DNA of 64,000 nucleotides, from contig NZ_JAMFTN010000017.1 in NCBI RefSeq assembly GCF_023922585.1, positions 164,716 through 228,715 on the forward strand, in the 5' to 3' direction. Under the pieces are notes generated by a model. It did no database searches. It had not been told where the DNA came from and saw only the letters and a program-made list of their open reading frames with translations. The DNA comes from Aliidiomarina quisquiliarum (GTDB lineage Bacteria; Pseudomonadota; Gammaproteobacteria; Enterobacterales; Alteromonadaceae). Each line of letters starts with the position of its first letter. Positions within the stretch are counted from its first letter, which is position 1. A program made the position numbers and the translations under genes. Shown one piece after another: positions 41,974 to 52,626 of this stretch.

Positions 41974-42993
41974 TCAGTTTTTATCTAATGAATCAATAAT
42001 GCGATGGTAATTCGCAAGCCTGCCTTCGTCTAGCTTTCCTTCTGCTACTGCTTGTTGTAAGGCACAACCAGGGTCGTTGCCATGTTTACAGTCGCGAAAT
42101 TTGCAGGTGCCAAGAAATGGGTGAAAGTCAATAAACCCAAGAGTAATACGTTCGATCGCTAAGTGCCATAACCCAAATTCCCGAATGCCTGGCGAGTCTA
42201 TTAATGCTCCTCCCTCGTTAAGTGGATACCAGCGGGCCACCGTTGTGGTGTGCTGGCCAAGACCAGAGCCAGTTGAAATGTCACCTATCACTAAGCTTAC
42301 CTCAGGCAAAGCTTTGTCGATGAGTGAAGATTTACCCACCCCAGACTGGCCGACTAACACCGACACTTTACCCACAAAGCTGTCGCGTAAATGCTCAATA
42401 CCTTCACCCGTTACAGCGCTTACCCGAATAACTTTGTAACCCATATCGACATAAACTTGTAGGCGTTGGTTAATATGTTCGGCTTCAGTGGCATCAATAA
42501 GGTCGACTTTGTTCATAACAATAATGGCTTGTATGCCAGCGTCTGCACAGGCCACTAAATAACGATCAATAATTTGGTCGGAAAAAGCCGGTTGCGACGA
42601 AGAAACAATAAAGATTTGGTCAACGTTCGCGGCTACAGGTTTTAGCCCGTCGTAAATGTCCGGCCGGCACAATTCGCTATCGCGAGGCTCTACTGCTTCA
42701 ACGACCCCTTGCATTCCTTGTTCTTGAGTGGGGGCTTTACGCCACACCACCCGGTCGCCAGTAACTAGGCTTTTAACTGCTCGGCGAATATTGCACCGAT
42801 AAGTTATTCCTTGGTTATCTAATATGTCTACGTGTTGGCCAAAGCGGCTTACAACACGGCCAGGTTGAAGTGGCCCGAGCTGATCGTCACTCCATTGGTC
42901 GCTTTTCGATTGTTCACTTTTGGCCAAACGCTTGCTTTGGTTAGCGTGCATACGACGCTGCTGACCTTTGGTTAATTTACGCTTTTGCCCCAC
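41974..42993 (-). CDS. rsgA: small-subunit ribosome biogenesis GTPase RsgA
   Basis: RsgA is a circularly permuted GTPase that releases RbfA and matures the 30S subunit. The 339-residue protein has a basic N-terminus ([19 protein letters not shown]), an OB fold, G4 (MNKVDLID) before G1 ([12 protein letters not shown]), the G3-like [10 protein letters not shown] and a C-terminal zinc motif ([14 protein letters not shown]). It is divergent from orn, as in E. coli, and begins the rsgA-psd-GDPD operon. Confidence 0.97.
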   Translation of the reverse strand: MGQKRKLTKGQQRRMHANQSKRLAKSEQSKSDQWSDDQLGPLQPGRVVSRFGQHVDILDNQGITYRCNIRRAVKSLVTGDRVVWRKAPTQEQGMQGVVEAVEPRDSELCRPDIYDGLKPVAANVDQIFIVSSSQPAFSDQIIDRYLVACADAGIQAIIVMNKVDLIDATEAEHINQRLQVYVDMGYKVIRVSAVTGEGIEHLRDSFVGKVSVLVGQSGVGKSSLIDKALPEVSLVIGDISTGSGLGQHTTTVARWYPLNEGGALIDSPGIREFGLWHLAIERITLGFIDFHPFLGTCKFRDCKHGNDPGCALQQAVAEGKLDEGRLANYHRIIDSLDKN

Positions 42994-43111
42994 GCAGTCT
43001 CCTTGGCGTTAAACGAGCATTCTTAATGGTTCTATCATACAATAAAGTGCAGTAAAGTGTGATGAAAAGCGCTAGTTGGCGCATATTGAAGAGTTAAGGT
43101 AAGGAATTAAC

Positions 43112-43660
43112 ATGACCGAACAGAATAGCCGCTTGATTTGGATAGATTTAGAAATGACCGGCTTATCGCCTGAAGAAGATGTAATTATTGAAATTGCTAC
43201 CATAGTAACCGACGCGCAGTTAAATGAAATTGCCGTAGGGCCAGTGTTTGCTATTAAGCAAAGCGATGAACGCCTAGCAGGTATGGATGATTGGAATACC
43301 AAAACCCATACGGATTCAGGCTTAGTGAAGCGCATAAAAGCGGAGGGTGTTGATATTGAAGCGGCTGAAAAAGCAACCATTGAATTTCTCAAGCAACACA
43401 TTGATGCCAATACGTCGCCTATGTGTGGAAATAGTATTTGCCAAGACAGGCGTTTTTTAGCCCGTTACATGCCGGAACTAGAAGCATACTTCCATTACCG
43501 TAATTTAGATGTGAGTACAGTAAAAGAACTCGCCAAACGTTGGAAGCCTAGCATTGTTAATGGTTTTGAAAAGCATAATGCCCACGAGGCTTTGGCTGAT
43601 ATTCGAGAGTCGATTGAAGAGTTAAAGTATTACCGTGCTCATTTTTTCAGCGAACAGTAG
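43112..43660 (+). CDS. orn: oligoribonuclease
   Basis: Orn degrades short RNAs to mononucleotides, including pGpG from c-di-GMP breakdown, which matters in a genome with several GGDEF proteins. The 182-residue DEDDh exonuclease has [10 protein letters not shown] (Asp, Glu), the second Asp in [15 protein letters not shown], and [17 protein letters not shown] with the His and last Asp. It is divergent from rsgA. Confidence 0.97.
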   Translation: MTEQNSRLIWIDLEMTGLSPEEDVIIEIATIVTDAQLNEIAVGPVFAIKQSDERLAGMDDWNTKTHTDSGLVKRIKAEGVDIEAAEKATIEFLKQHIDANTSPMCGNSICQDRRFLARYMPELEAYFHYRNLDVSTVKELAKRWKPSIVNGFEKHNAHEALADIRESIEELKYYRAHFFSEQ

Positions 43661-43740
43661 AAACTTGTCAAAATGAGCTTGCATTACGTAACGGAATGAG
43701 TAAAATGCATTTCGCAGTCAGGGCAGAGCACCCTGGCAAT

Positions 43741-43816
43741 GCGAGTATAGCTCAGCTGGTAGAGCGCGACCTTGCCAAGGTCGAGGTCACGAGTTCGAAC
43801 CTCGTTACTCGCTCCA
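43741..43816 (+). tRNA. tRNA-Gly (GCC anticodon)
   Basis: The 76-base sequence folds as a full cloverleaf. The acceptor stem is GCGAGTA/TACTCGC, the D arm has AGCTCAGCTGGTAGAGC, the anticodon stem-loop CCTTGCCAAGG carries GCC, and the T arm has GAGTTCGAACCTC. CCA is encoded. It is a single gene closed by a UUCG-loop terminator. Confidence 0.98.
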
Positions 43817-43823
43817 AATTCAC

Positions 43824-43855
43824 AACAACGCCACCTTCGGGTGGCGTTGTTGTTT
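43824..43855 (+). terminator. terminator after tRNA-Gly
   Basis: AACAACGCCACC and GGTGGCGTTGTT form a perfect 12-bp stem capped by a stable TTCG tetraloop, followed by GTTT. It begins 7 bases after the tRNA. Confidence 0.88.
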
Positions 43856-44049
43856 CTGCAATTTACTTCTTGTTGTCTTCGGCTCTTAGTTAGTTCTTTT
43901 CTTCAGTAAGATAAGTCATCCATATACAGCACTTATGCGTATACTATTAAATAAAGCGTGTGGCAGGCGCTATTTTCTGCGCGGTGTTAACGCCGCAATA
44001 CCTATCGGGCGAATTAGCCAAACGTAAACAATCAAATGAGGAGCACACC

Positions 44050-44610
44050 ATGAACTACATATCCGTATTAGGAGCTGTTGTTGCGCTAGGAATGTTCACT
44101 GCGCCAGCCGCGCAGGCTGACCCCTTAGAAGCTTGTTCTGGGCCGCTGCAGGGTGAACAGCGTAGTTTGCGTTCAGAGGCAATGAGTAACCTATGTGAGC
44201 TTAGCCAAGGGAAGGTAACTTTGGTGGTTAATACGGCAAGCCAATGTGGCTATACGGGCCAATTTGAGGGGCTAGAAATGCTCTATCAAGAATATAAAGA
44301 CCAAGGCTTTACTATAATTGGCTTTCCTTCCGACAGTTTTCGACAAGAGCATGCGGATGAAGAAGCTGTGGCAGAGGTATGTTTTGCAAATTTTGGGGTG
44401 ACTTTTCCCATGATGTCTATTTCGGCTGTAACAGGTCGCCGAGCGAACCCTGTGTTCACTCAGCTAGCGCGTGAGCAAGGCCCTCCTGCTTGGAACTTTC
44501 ACAAGTACCTGGTTGGTCGTAATGGTGAAGTTATTACGTCTTTCCCAAGCGCTGTGGCACCCATGGACGAACGCTTAACAAGCCAAATTAAACAGGCTTT
44601 AGCGAACTAG
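44050..44610 (+). CDS. periplasmic glutathione peroxidase family protein
   Basis: The 186-residue protein has a signal peptide (YISVLGAVVALGMFTAPAAQA) and a thioredoxin-fold peroxidase domain. The peroxidatic Cys lies in NTASQCGYTGQF, where selenoenzymes carry Sec, and the Trp and Asn of the active site are in PAWNFHKYLV. The usual FPCNQF block, which supplies the active-site Gln, reads FPSDSF here. It probably reduces hydroperoxides with thioredoxin-like donors in the periplasm. I use ATG 44050 because GAGGA precedes it; the frame is open from 43960. Confidence 0.88.
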   Translation: MNYISVLGAVVALGMFTAPAAQADPLEACSGPLQGEQRSLRSEAMSNLCELSQGKVTLVVNTASQCGYTGQFEGLEMLYQEYKDQGFTIIGFPSDSFRQEHADEEAVAEVCFANFGVTFPMMSISAVTGRRANPVFTQLAREQGPPAWNFHKYLVGRNGEVITSFPSAVAPMDERLTSQIKQALAN

Positions 44611-44780
44611 CCAAAAGTAAAATTACCTAAGCTGGGTTAGGCTGTAGCCCTTATGAAGCGTTTTAATTTTGTTGTATTTCAATAAAGAGCTTGACAAGTA
44701 TTCTATAGGCCTTTATATGGTCATCTGCGTGGCATGAATGCTGCGGTTATTTAATGTTTTTGCCCCAAAGGTGGATGACT

Positions 44781-45152
44781 ATGGCAACAATAAATCGTGA
44801 AACATTACTGCGGAAACCCTTTAATGACTTCCGTAATTATCCGTATGGATTCTCTCGCTCTGGCGACTTCTCAATTCGTGAAAGCGACGCGCTATTACAC
44901 TATGGCTGTCTAATCACTGCGCTTGTAGCCGGTGAGTTAGAGCCGACCACAGATGAAGATAAAGGCTTACTTGCTGTTGCCACAGGGCAAAAAGAACCAG
45001 AAACAGTGATTGAAAAAGCATGGGTGAAATACCATAAGCGTATTAATCGCCCGCGAGTAGGCAGCATGTATGGCCGCAGCAAAATAGTTGAAGACGATAA
45101 CGACTATGACAGCGCCGGTTCAACGGAAGACGACTTAGTAGTAGAAGATTAA
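44781..45152 (+). CDS. maoP: MaoP (YifE/UPF0438) family protein
   Basis: The 123-residue product matches E. coli YifE/MaoP: NYPYGFSRSGDFSIRESDALLHYG, LEPTTDEDKGLLAV and the EKAWVKYHKRINRPR core, then a low-complexity acidic tail. In E. coli MaoP works with the maoS site in organisation of the Ori macrodomain. AGG lies about eight bases before ATG 44781; two other in-frame starts (44754, 44775) are less well placed. It is closed by a bidirectional terminator shared with purD. Confidence 0.85.
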   Translation: MATINRETLLRKPFNDFRNYPYGFSRSGDFSIRESDALLHYGCLITALVAGELEPTTDEDKGLLAVATGQKEPETVIEKAWVKYHKRINRPRVGSMYGRSKIVEDDNDYDSAGSTEDDLVVED

Positions 45153-45155
45153 ATA

Positions 45156-45186
45156 AAAAGGCCTCGTTAAACGAGGCCTTTTGTTT
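45156..45186. terminator. bidirectional terminator between maoP and purD
   Basis: AAAAGGCCTCGT and ACGAGGCCTTTT form a perfect 12-bp stem with a 3-base loop, with A and T runs at both ends. It can end transcription of maoP on the plus strand and purD on the minus strand. Confidence 0.9.
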
Positions 45187-45194
45187 CGGTGCTG

Positions 45195-46490
45195 TTATCG
45201 TTCACGAGCTATGGCGCGATAGCCAATGTCGTCGCGGTAATAGGCATCAGGCCAGTGTATTTTCTTCACTAAGGCATAAGCATTTGCTTGCGCTTCAGTT
45301 ACAGTAGCACCTAAGGCGGTAACACAAAGCACACGACCACCATTGGTGTGCAATTGTTCACCCACTTGTTTCGTACCCGCTTGGAATACTTTCGCTTGCT
45401 GTTCACTGTGCTGGTTTGCAATAGCCTCAAGGCCTTCAATAGTATCGCCTTTACGAAACTGGTCTGGGTAACCGCCCGCTGCCATAACAACACCAACAGC
45501 TGCTTGCTCGGTAAACTCTATGGTTGTGGTGTCTAACTTGCCTGCCAGCGCGGCAAAGCATAATTCAACTAAGTCTGACTTTAAGCGCATCATAATCGGC
45601 TGTGTTTCAGGGTCTCCAAAACGGCAGTTATACTCAAGGGTTTTGGCTGTGCCATCGTCGCTAATCATTAAGCCAGCATAGAGAAAGCCAACGTAAGTAT
45701 TGCCTTCCGCATGCATGCCGTCGACAGTGGGTTGTAAAATATTCTTAACTACCCAGTCACTGATGCTGTCGGTTAGCACTGGCGCTGGAGAATAAGCGCC
45801 CATACCGCCAGTATTAGGCCCTTTGTCGCCGTTATCCCGTGCTTTATGGTCTTGGCTAGAAGCAAAGGCAAGAATGTTTTTGCCGTCGACCATGGCAATA
45901 AAGCTAGCCTCTTCACCGACTAAAAACTCTTCTATAACAACTCGGCTACCTGCGTCACCAAACTTGTTGCCCGCTAACATGTCTTCAATAGCGGCGTCAG
46001 CTTGCGCTAAAGTTTCAGCAATAATGACACCTTTGCCGGCAGCTAGGCCGTCGGCTTTAATAACAATAGGTAAATTACCTTGGCGCACATAAGCTTTGGC
46101 AGGTGCAATGTCGGTAAAGTTTTCATACGCCGCGGTTGGAATGTTATGGCGAGCAAAGAAGTCTTTACAGAAAGCTTTCGAGCCTTCTAGTTGTGCGGCA
46201 CCTTTAGTGGGACCAAAAATGGCTAGGTTGTGTTGTTGAAAGCTATCGACTACTCCCAGTACTAAAGGAACTTCAGGGCCTACAATGGTTAAAGCCACTT
46301 GATTCTCTTTGGCAAAATTAACTAAGCCATCAATATCATCAACGGCAATGTTCACATTGCTTACTTTAGCTTCATTTGCAGTACCAGCATTTCCTGGCGC
46401 CACATACACTTGGCTAACCTGGGCCGACTGCGCCACTTTCCAAGCCAATGCGTGTTCACGACCACCACTACCAATAATAAGAATGTTCAT
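45195..46490 (-). CDS. purD: phosphoribosylamine-glycine ligase
   Basis: PurD joins glycine to phosphoribosylamine in the second step of purine synthesis. The 431-residue ATP-grasp enzyme has IIGSGGREHALAWK, GPEVPLVLGVVD, the ATP-binding IKADGLAAGKGV, VIEEFLVGEEASF, the HKARDNGDKGPNTGGMGAYSP signature and NCRFGDPETQPIM. It follows purH with a 17-base gap, the usual purHD operon. Confidence 0.98.
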   Translation of the reverse strand: MNILIIGSGGREHALAWKVAQSAQVSQVYVAPGNAGTANEAKVSNVNIAVDDIDGLVNFAKENQVALTIVGPEVPLVLGVVDSFQQHNLAIFGPTKGAAQLEGSKAFCKDFFARHNIPTAAYENFTDIAPAKAYVRQGNLPIVIKADGLAAGKGVIIAETLAQADAAIEDMLAGNKFGDAGSRVVIEEFLVGEEASFIAMVDGKNILAFASSQDHKARDNGDKGPNTGGMGAYSPAPVLTDSISDWVVKNILQPTVDGMHAEGNTYVGFLYAGLMISDDGTAKTLEYNCRFGDPETQPIMMRLKSDLVELCFAALAGKLDTTTIEFTEQAAVGVVMAAGGYPDQFRKGDTIEGLEAIANQHSEQQAKVFQAGTKQVGEQLHTNGGRVLCVTALGATVTEAQANAYALVKKIHWPDAYYRDDIGYRAIARER

Positions 46491-46507
46491 CGCATATTCC
46501 TGTGCTG

Positions 46508-48100
46508 TTAATGCTTGAAATGGCGCATGCCAGTAAACACCATGGCAATTCCATGCTCGTTTGCTGCTGCAATCACTTCGTCGTCACGAATAGAGCCGCC
46601 CGGCTGAATAATAGCAGTGATGCCCGCCGCTGCTGCGGCATCGATGGTATCGCGAAATGGGAAGAAAGCATCAGAGGCCATCACAGAGCCTGCAACTTCG
46701 AGGTTTTCGTCGGCCGCTTTAATGGCCGCTATTTTGGCACTATAAACGCGGCTCATTTGACCTGCGCCAACACCAATGGTCATACCGTCATTGGCATAAA
46801 CAATAGCGTTCGATTTCACAAAGCGCACGACATTCCAGGCAAACATTAGGTCGTTCAGTTGCTGCTCTGTTGGCTGAGCGGTAGAAACAAACTGCAAGTC
46901 GGCTCTTGGTACAATTGCGTGGTCGCTGTCTTGAATTAATAAACCACCTTGAACGCGCTTAAAGTCGAGCTGTGCGCTTTGTGCGCCTAACTCTGAAGTC
47001 GTTAGCAAGCGCACATTAGGTTTACTCGCCACAATGGCTTGAGCACGCTTGCTAGCTCCAGGGGCAATAATAACTTCAACAAACTGGCGTGAAACTATTG
47101 CGTGAGCGGTGGTTTCGTCGAGCGGCTGGTTAAAAGCAATAATACCGCCAAAGGCTGATGTGGGATCCGTTTTATAGGCGCGCTCATAGGCTTCAAGAAT
47201 GTTGCTGCCAACTGCCACGCCGCATGGGTTGGCGTGCTTCACAATAACGCAGGCCGGCGCAGTAAAGGTTTTTACACACTCAAATGCTGCGTCGGTGTCG
47301 GCAATGTTGTTGTAAGAAAGTGCTTTGCCTTGTACTTGAATAGAGGTTGCAACACTAGGGTCTTTGAATTCGGGGTCGATATAAAACGCAGCTTCTTGGT
47401 GGCTGTTTTCACCGTAACGAAGATCTTGTTTCTTTTGCACTTGCATATTAAAGGTGCGGGGAAAGCGTACGGGTTGTTCAGGGCTCGCTTGTTCATTAGT
47501 GATGTGCGGGCTGCGCTGACCTAGATAATTGGCGATCATACCGTCGTACGCAGCAGTGTGTTCAAAGGCGGCAGTAGCGAGATCTAGGCGAGTGGGGCCA
47601 GTTACGCCATCGTGTTCGTTTAATTCATTAAGCACACGGCTATAGTCAGCTGCGTTCACAATAATAGTTACGTCGGCGTGGTTTTTAGCAGCCGCACGAA
47701 CCATGGTGGGTCCACCAATATCAATATTTTCAATCGCGTCGGCAAAATTACAGTCGGGGTTGGCCACGGTTTTTTTAAACGGATACAAGTTAACGGCGAC
47801 TAGGTCGATAGGGCCAATATTCTGCTCAGCCATTACGTCTTGGTCTAATTCACGGCGCGCTAGAATGCCACCATGAATTTTAGGATGAAGGGTTTTAACA
47901 CGACCGTCCATTATTTCTGCTTGGCCTGTGTAGTCAGACACTTCAATGACAGGAATGCTCGCTTCACGAAGTAATTTTGCCGTGCCACCGGTGGAAAGAA
48001 TTTCCACTTTACGTTGGTGCAGTGCTTGGGCGAACTCAACAATTCCGGTTTTGTCTGAAACACTTAATAAAGCGCGCTGAATAGGGCGAATGTGGCTCAT
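46508..48100 (-). CDS. purH: bifunctional AICAR transformylase/IMP cyclohydrolase
   Basis: PurH performs the last two steps of IMP synthesis. The 530-residue enzyme has an N-terminal MGS-like cyclohydrolase domain ([45 protein letters not shown]) and a C-terminal transformylase domain with the catalytic [11 protein letters not shown], and [22 protein letters not shown]. It is the first gene of purHD. Confidence 0.98.
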   Translation of the reverse strand: MSHIRPIQRALLSVSDKTGIVEFAQALHQRKVEILSTGGTAKLLREASIPVIEVSDYTGQAEIMDGRVKTLHPKIHGGILARRELDQDVMAEQNIGPIDLVAVNLYPFKKTVANPDCNFADAIENIDIGGPTMVRAAAKNHADVTIIVNAADYSRVLNELNEHDGVTGPTRLDLATAAFEHTAAYDGMIANYLGQRSPHITNEQASPEQPVRFPRTFNMQVQKKQDLRYGENSHQEAAFYIDPEFKDPSVATSIQVQGKALSYNNIADTDAAFECVKTFTAPACVIVKHANPCGVAVGSNILEAYERAYKTDPTSAFGGIIAFNQPLDETTAHAIVSRQFVEVIIAPGASKRAQAIVASKPNVRLLTTSELGAQSAQLDFKRVQGGLLIQDSDHAIVPRADLQFVSTAQPTEQQLNDLMFAWNVVRFVKSNAIVYANDGMTIGVGAGQMSRVYSAKIAAIKAADENLEVAGSVMASDAFFPFRDTIDAAAAAGITAIIQPGGSIRDDEVIAAANEHGIAMVFTGMRHFKH

Positions 48101-48164
48101 GGTCAGAATACTCGCTGTATAGTAGGTAATTGGCCTAAACTTGGGCCCGAAAGTAGTGTGCTTA

Positions 48165-48170
48165 TGCGGT
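48165..48170 (-). promoter_or_regulatory. purH: candidate -10 element of the purHD promoter
   Basis: Reading the minus strand, TATAAT follows CCAGTTTTGCG and lies about 65 bases before the purH start. No good -35 sits 16-18 bases upstream, so the promoter may be activated. No complete PurR box was found. Confidence 0.35.
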
Positions 48171-48216
48171 TCAACATTATACGCAAAACTGGCCTTTAAG
48201 CGAAGCCAGAAACGAA

Positions 48217-48242
48217 GAAAGCGCTACCGAAGTAGCGCTTTC
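48217..48242. terminator. terminator after dusB-fis
   Basis: GAAAGCGCTAC and GTAGCGCTTTC pair over 11 bp around a 4-base loop. The hairpin lies about 40 bases past the fis stop on the minus strand and just before the purH promoter. T-rich tracts flank both sides. Confidence 0.75.
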
Positions 48243-48279
48243 CTTTGTTCTGTAATTCATTCGCTGATGAACCTAATGC

Positions 48280-48576
48280 TTAGTTCATGCCGTACTTTTT
48301 TAATTTCTTCCGCAGAGTGCCGCGGTTAATACCGAGCATAGTGGCGGCACGGGTTTGGTTACCACGTGTGTAAGTCATTACTTCTTCGAGTAATGGGGCT
48401 TCAACTTCAGCCAAAACTAATTCATACAACTCTTCTGGATCTTGTCCTTCTAGTTGGCTTAAGAAGCCATTCAAAGCTTGCTTCACAGAATTACGCAAAG
48501 GACGTGGGTTTGCGTTTGGAGCTTGAGTCATTAGTGGGTTAACAACAGTTTCACGATTTCCATTAGGGTCAAACAT
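48280..48576 (-). CDS. fis: DNA-binding protein Fis
   Basis: Fis is a nucleoid protein that bends DNA and activates rRNA promoters, relevant because an rRNA promoter region lies at the end of this window. The 98-residue length is exactly as in E. coli. It has the N-terminal arm, [30 protein letters not shown] and the C-terminal helix-turn-helix [27 protein letters not shown]. It follows dusB by 20 bases, the conserved dusB-fis operon. Confidence 0.98.
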   Translation of the reverse strand: MFDPNGNRETVVNPLMTQAPNANPRPLRNSVKQALNGFLSQLEGQDPEELYELVLAEVEAPLLEEVMTYTRGNQTRAATMLGINRGTLRKKLKKYGMN

Positions 48577-48596
48577 AATAGCGCTCTTTCTCTCTG

Positions 48597-49556
48597 CTAA
48601 ATTGACGAAAAAAATTCTAAAGCGACCAACTGCTCTGCTGCCGTTTCAATTGAATTGAAAGCAGCGCGAAAGTTAGTTGGGTCGCCAATACCTTGTACAT
48701 ACCAGCCAATATGCTTCCTGGCTATGCGCACACCGCGGCGTTCGCCATAGAAGCTATGAAGTTGTTGTAAGTGCTGTTGCATTACAGTGGTCACCTCATG
48801 TCGACTAGGTGGTGCTAATTTTTTCCCCGTATTCAGATAATGTACGATTTCTCTGAAGATCCATGGGTTTCCTTGCGCTCCGCGACCAATCATGACTGCA
48901 TCGGCACCAGTGTAAGTAAGCACAAACTTAGCTTGCTCTGGTGTTGTAATATCGCCATTGGCTATCAATGGAATACTAATGGCGCTGCGAATATCACGAA
49001 TGGTGTCGTATTCAGCATTTCCCTTGTACATACATGCGCGTGTGCGGCCATGTACAGTTAACGCTGCCATTCCTTCTGCTTGAGCGATTTCGGCAATTTG
49101 CACACCATTTATATATTCTGGTGCCCAACCTGTCCGAATTTTAAGAGTGACAGGAGCTGCTACAGCTTCTCGCACAGCGCTTAAAATTTCACGCACCAGT
49201 GACGGCTCGCGAAGTAAGGCTGATCCTGCCAACTTCTTATTCACTTTCTTTGCGGGACAACCCATATTGATATCGATAATTTGTGCCCCTTCAGCAATAT
49301 TATGCTGAGCGGCACGCGCCATCATTTCTGGGTCAGACCCCGCAATTTGTACTGAACGAATTCCAGGTTCATTTTCGTGCGCCATGCGGCTACGAGACTT
49401 ATCCGTATCCCAAACATCGGGATTGCTCGATAACATCTCTGAAACAACTAGGCCTGCCCCAAGCTTTGTGCACAAACGCCGGAAGGGCAAATCTGTTACG
49501 CCAGCCATGGGTGCAAGGAGCACATTATTCTGTAATTGGTAATGACCAATCCGCAT
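48597..49556 (-). CDS. dusB: tRNA-dihydrouridine synthase B
   Basis: DusB reduces uridine to dihydrouridine in the tRNA D-loop, using FMN. The 319-residue protein has [15 protein letters not shown], the catalytic Cys in [39 protein letters not shown] and [17 protein letters not shown]. It lies upstream of fis in the usual operon. Confidence 0.97.
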   Translation of the reverse strand: MRIGHYQLQNNVLLAPMAGVTDLPFRRLCTKLGAGLVVSEMLSSNPDVWDTDKSRSRMAHENEPGIRSVQIAGSDPEMMARAAQHNIAEGAQIIDINMGCPAKKVNKKLAGSALLREPSLVREILSAVREAVAAPVTLKIRTGWAPEYINGVQIAEIAQAEGMAALTVHGRTRACMYKGNAEYDTIRDIRSAISIPLIANGDITTPEQAKFVLTYTGADAVMIGRGAQGNPWIFREIVHYLNTGKKLAPPSRHEVTTVMQQHLQQLHSFYGERRGVRIARKHIGWYVQGIGDPTNFRAAFNSIETAAEQLVALEFFSSI

Positions 49557-49706
49557 CGGTTAAAAACTGTTCAGCGAAAGGGGGAGAGAATTCTAGGGAA
49601 TTTAGCACAAAAATAAAAGGCTAATAAGTGAACAAAAAGCTGTTTTTTTGCCTTTTTTACGCTTGACATTAATTTCCTTGAGGGCCTTCATTGCTCTAAC
49701 TGTAAG

Positions 49707-50600
49707 TTAATTGTTAACTCTGCCGCTACACAGGCCCGAAATTAATGTCCACTCCTCCTGGAAGCGTGGCGCTGAAAACTCAATTCTTGGTAGGTAAGCG
49801 GCCATGACATCGTTGGCTTGGCGTTGCAAAATTCCAGACATGGCAATTGGACCGTCAGTTTTTAAGTAACCTAGAATTACTTTTGATAACTCAATTAATG
49901 GCGCTGCTAAAATATTTGCAATCACCAAATCAGCTTTTATGTTGGGCATTTCATGGGGCAAATACACCTCCAGTTTATCTGCAACGCCATTTATTTTTGC
50001 ATTTTCACGGGTGGTTCTTAAAGCCTGCTGGTCTATGTCTGTGCCAATACAGCGAGTAGCACCTAATTTAAGTGCTGCAATAGCTAAAATACCCGAGCCG
50101 CAACCAAAGTCGACCACCGTTTTACCAGTAAGGTCTTGTTCCGTTAACCACTCTAAACATAAGGCTGTGGTAGCGTGGGTACCGGTGCCAAACGCCATGC
50201 CAGGGTCTAGCAGTAAATATGGTTGTTCAGGCTCAGGAGGCTGATGCCATGAAGGTACCACCCAAAACCGGCCGCCAAAGCAAATGGGCTTGAAGTTGTC
50301 CATCCACTCTCGTTCCCAGTCTTTGTCTTCTAGCGCATCGGTTTTGTACTGCAGTGGTTTACTGAGAAAAGCAACCTTATGTAAATTATTCAATATTGGG
50401 GCTAGGTTTGTTTCAGCAGGGTAAAGGCCAGTAACCAAGGTTTGCGACCAGAGCGGAATTTCACCCGGTGGTGGCTCAAAAATAGGTGCGTCTTTCGCAT
50501 CACGATAGGTAACAGCTTGCGCCTGATTAGCCATAAGTATGTCGCCGAGTTGACGCGCGTGTTCGTCGTCAGTAGTGAGCGTCAGTTGAATCCAAGCCAT
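49707..50600 (-). CDS. prmA: ribosomal protein L11 methyltransferase
   Basis: PrmA trimethylates several residues of ribosomal protein L11. The 297-residue enzyme has the N-terminal L11-recognition domain (WIQLTLTT), the SAM motif VVDFGCGSGILAIAALKLGA, DIDQQALRTTRENAKINGV and ADLVIANILAAPLIEL. Just before the SAM motif is the family block DPGMAFGTGTHATTALCLEWL. I start at ATG 50600 (AAGGT upstream); the open frame to 50678 runs into the preceding terminator and lacks family homology. Confidence 0.96.
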   Translation of the reverse strand: MAWIQLTLTTDDEHARQLGDILMANQAQAVTYRDAKDAPIFEPPPGEIPLWSQTLVTGLYPAETNLAPILNNLHKVAFLSKPLQYKTDALEDKDWEREWMDNFKPICFGGRFWVVPSWHQPPEPEQPYLLLDPGMAFGTGTHATTALCLEWLTEQDLTGKTVVDFGCGSGILAIAALKLGATRCIGTDIDQQALRTTRENAKINGVADKLEVYLPHEMPNIKADLVIANILAAPLIELSKVILGYLKTDGPIAMSGILQRQANDVMAAYLPRIEFSAPRFQEEWTLISGLCSGRVNN

Positions 50601-50633
50601 AGTGGTTACCTTATTTAGCGATGCAAACTTAAA

Positions 50634-50664
50634 ACAAAAAAGCTCAGGTGTTTTACCTGAGCTT
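50634..50664 (-). terminator. terminator after accC
   Basis: On the minus strand AAGCTCAGGT and ACCTGAGCTT form a 10-bp stem with a 5-base loop, followed by a T run (the A run at 50634-50640). It ends the aroQ-accB-accC unit, about 40 bases past the accC stop. Confidence 0.88.
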
Positions 50665-50705
50665 GATTTGAAGAGCAAGGATCTTTCATTTCATTCAAGT
50701 GAAAT

Positions 50706-52049
50706 TTAGTTGATGCCTAGCTTCTTTTCTAAATAGTGAATATTGGTGCCGCCTTTTTGGAAGTTTTGGTCGGCCATAATTGACTGGTGCAACGGAATAT
50801 TGGTTTTAATACCTTCAATAATTAACTCGCCCAACGCTATTTGCATACGGGCAATAGCCACGTCGCGGGTGTCGCCGTGGGTAATGAGCTTACCGATCAT
50901 AGAGTCGTAGTTAGGTGGTACTCGGTAGTCGGCATAAATATGCGAATCCCAACGTACGCCCATACCGCCTGGTGAATGGAAACGGGTAATAACACCAGGA
51001 GAAGGTATAAAAGTTTGTGGGTCTTCAGCATTAATTCGACACTCAATTGAATAGCCACGTACCACAACGTCTTCTTGGCTTATTGATAAGGGCAACCCGG
51101 CAGCAATTCGTAACTGCTCTTTCACCAAATCAATGCCAGTTACCATTTCGGTAATCGTATGTTCTACTTGAATGCGGGTGTTCATTTCAATGAAATAGAA
51201 CTCGCCGTTTTCATATAAAAACTCGAAGGTACCAGCACCACGGTAGCCTATTTCTAAACAAGCTTGGGCGCAACGTTCGCCAATGCTTTTGCGAATTTCA
51301 GGTGTAATACCTGGTGCGGGAGCTTCTTCTACCACCTTTTGATGGCGGCGTTGCATGGAACAGTCGCGTTCGCCTAAATGAATAGCATTGCCTTGGCCGT
51401 CTGCTAACACTTGTATTTCAATATGGCGTGGGTTTTCAAGGAACTTCTCCATATAAACAATTGGGTTACCAAAAGCAGCGCGAGCTTCGGTTTGGGTGGC
51501 AGTAATGGACTTCAACAAGTCGGCTTCCTTACGTACCATGCGCATACCACGGCCACCGCCACCACCCGCTGCTTTAACAATGACGGGGTAACCAATGCGT
51601 TTGGCAATAGCTAAATTTTCTGCATCGTTGTCGCCTAACGGACCATCGGAGCCAGGTACACAAGGCACCCCTGCTTTTTTCATGGTGTTAATGGCTGCTA
51701 CTTTGTCACCCATGGTGCGGATAACGTCTGGCGTTGGACCAATAAAAATAAACCCGGAGTTTTCCACTTGCTCAGCAAAATCAGCATTTTCAGCAAGAAA
51801 GCCATAGCCAGGGTGAATAGCTGTTGCATCAGTTACCTCTGCGGCGCTAATAATACGCGGAATATTGAGGTAACTTTCTGTTGCTGATGGTGGGCCAACA
51901 CAAATAGACTCGTCGGCCAGCAACACGTGTTTTAAACTTCTATCTGCCGTGGAGTGAACCGCAACGGTTTTAATACCGAGCTCTTTACAAGCCCGTAAAA
52001 TGCGCAAGGCAATTTCACCCCGGTTGGCAATGACTACTTTATCTAACAT
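50706..52049 (-). CDS. accC: acetyl-CoA carboxylase, biotin carboxylase subunit
   Basis: AccC carboxylates biotin on AccB with ATP and bicarbonate, starting fatty acid synthesis. The 447-residue ATP-grasp enzyme has [35 protein letters not shown], the glycine-rich [13 protein letters not shown], and [21 protein letters not shown]. It follows accB by 23 bases. Confidence 0.98.
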   Translation of the reverse strand: MLDKVVIANRGEIALRILRACKELGIKTVAVHSTADRSLKHVLLADESICVGPPSATESYLNIPRIISAAEVTDATAIHPGYGFLAENADFAEQVENSGFIFIGPTPDVIRTMGDKVAAINTMKKAGVPCVPGSDGPLGDNDAENLAIAKRIGYPVIVKAAGGGGGRGMRMVRKEADLLKSITATQTEARAAFGNPIVYMEKFLENPRHIEIQVLADGQGNAIHLGERDCSMQRRHQKVVEEAPAPGITPEIRKSIGERCAQACLEIGYRGAGTFEFLYENGEFYFIEMNTRIQVEHTITEMVTGIDLVKEQLRIAAGLPLSISQEDVVVRGYSIECRINAEDPQTFIPSPGVITRFHSPGGMGVRWDSHIYADYRVPPNYDSMIGKLITHGDTRDVAIARMQIALGELIIEGIKTNIPLHQSIMADQNFQKGGTNIHYLEKKLGIN

Positions 52050-52072
52050 GATCTTCGCCTTTATTGGGTCGG

Positions 52073-52549
52073 TTATTCAATGATAAAGAGAGGCTGATCG
52101 AACTCAACCGGCGCTTCATTCTCGACCAAGATTCTTTTCACCACACCACTTACTTCAGCTTCAATGTGGTTCATCATTTTCATGGCTTCTACAATACATA
52201 GGGTTTCACCTACGTTTACACGTTGGCCAACCGTTACAAATGCTTTCACTCCAGGGGCTGGTGATTCATAGAAAGTTCCAACCATGGGTGACTTAACCAC
52301 AGTACCAGACATTTCTTCTGCTACAGGTGCAGCGGGAGCTGTTGCAGCGGCCTCGGGTTGAACTTGAGGTTGAAATTGAGGAGCTGCGGCGGGCATTTGC
52401 TGTGGTACTTGATACTGTGCCATTGCGGGTACTGAGCCGGCATTAACACGGCAAATACGTACCGCTTCTTCGCCTTCAGTAACTTCTAGTTCAGCAATAC
52501 CAGACTCTTGAACGAGCTCGATTAATTTTTTAATTTTACGAATATCCAT
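52073..52549 (-). CDS. accB: biotin carboxyl carrier protein of acetyl-CoA carboxylase
   Basis: AccB carries the biotin arm of acetyl-CoA carboxylase. The 158-residue protein has the N-terminal [22 protein letters not shown], a Pro/Ala/Gln-rich flexible linker (about 50-78) and a biotinyl domain. The domain has [14 protein letters not shown], the characteristic thumb-region [21 protein letters not shown] and the biotinylated Lys in EAMKMM. Confidence 0.98.
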   Translation of the reverse strand: MDIRKIKKLIELVQESGIAELEVTEGEEAVRICRVNAGSVPAMAQYQVPQQMPAAAPQFQPQVQPEAAATAPAAPVAEEMSGTVVKSPMVGTFYESPAPGVKAFVTVGQRVNVGETLCIVEAMKMMNHIEAEVSGVVKRILVENEAPVEFDQPLFIIE

Positions 52550-52626
52550 AACCTGTTTAACTCACTTTTCGTCGATAAATATAGGTGTGTAATTATGTAA
52601 CTAATGCTTTTCGTAATTGCTTAATT

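Noticed and set aside
43696..43893. Plus-strand frame of 65 codons over the tRNA-Gly
   Set aside because: It runs through the tRNA and its terminator and has no ribosome site, so it is not a gene.
48160..48190. PurR operator before purH
   Set aside because: Only a partial half-site (GTTTTGCGT) is present and the second half does not match, so the box is not supported.
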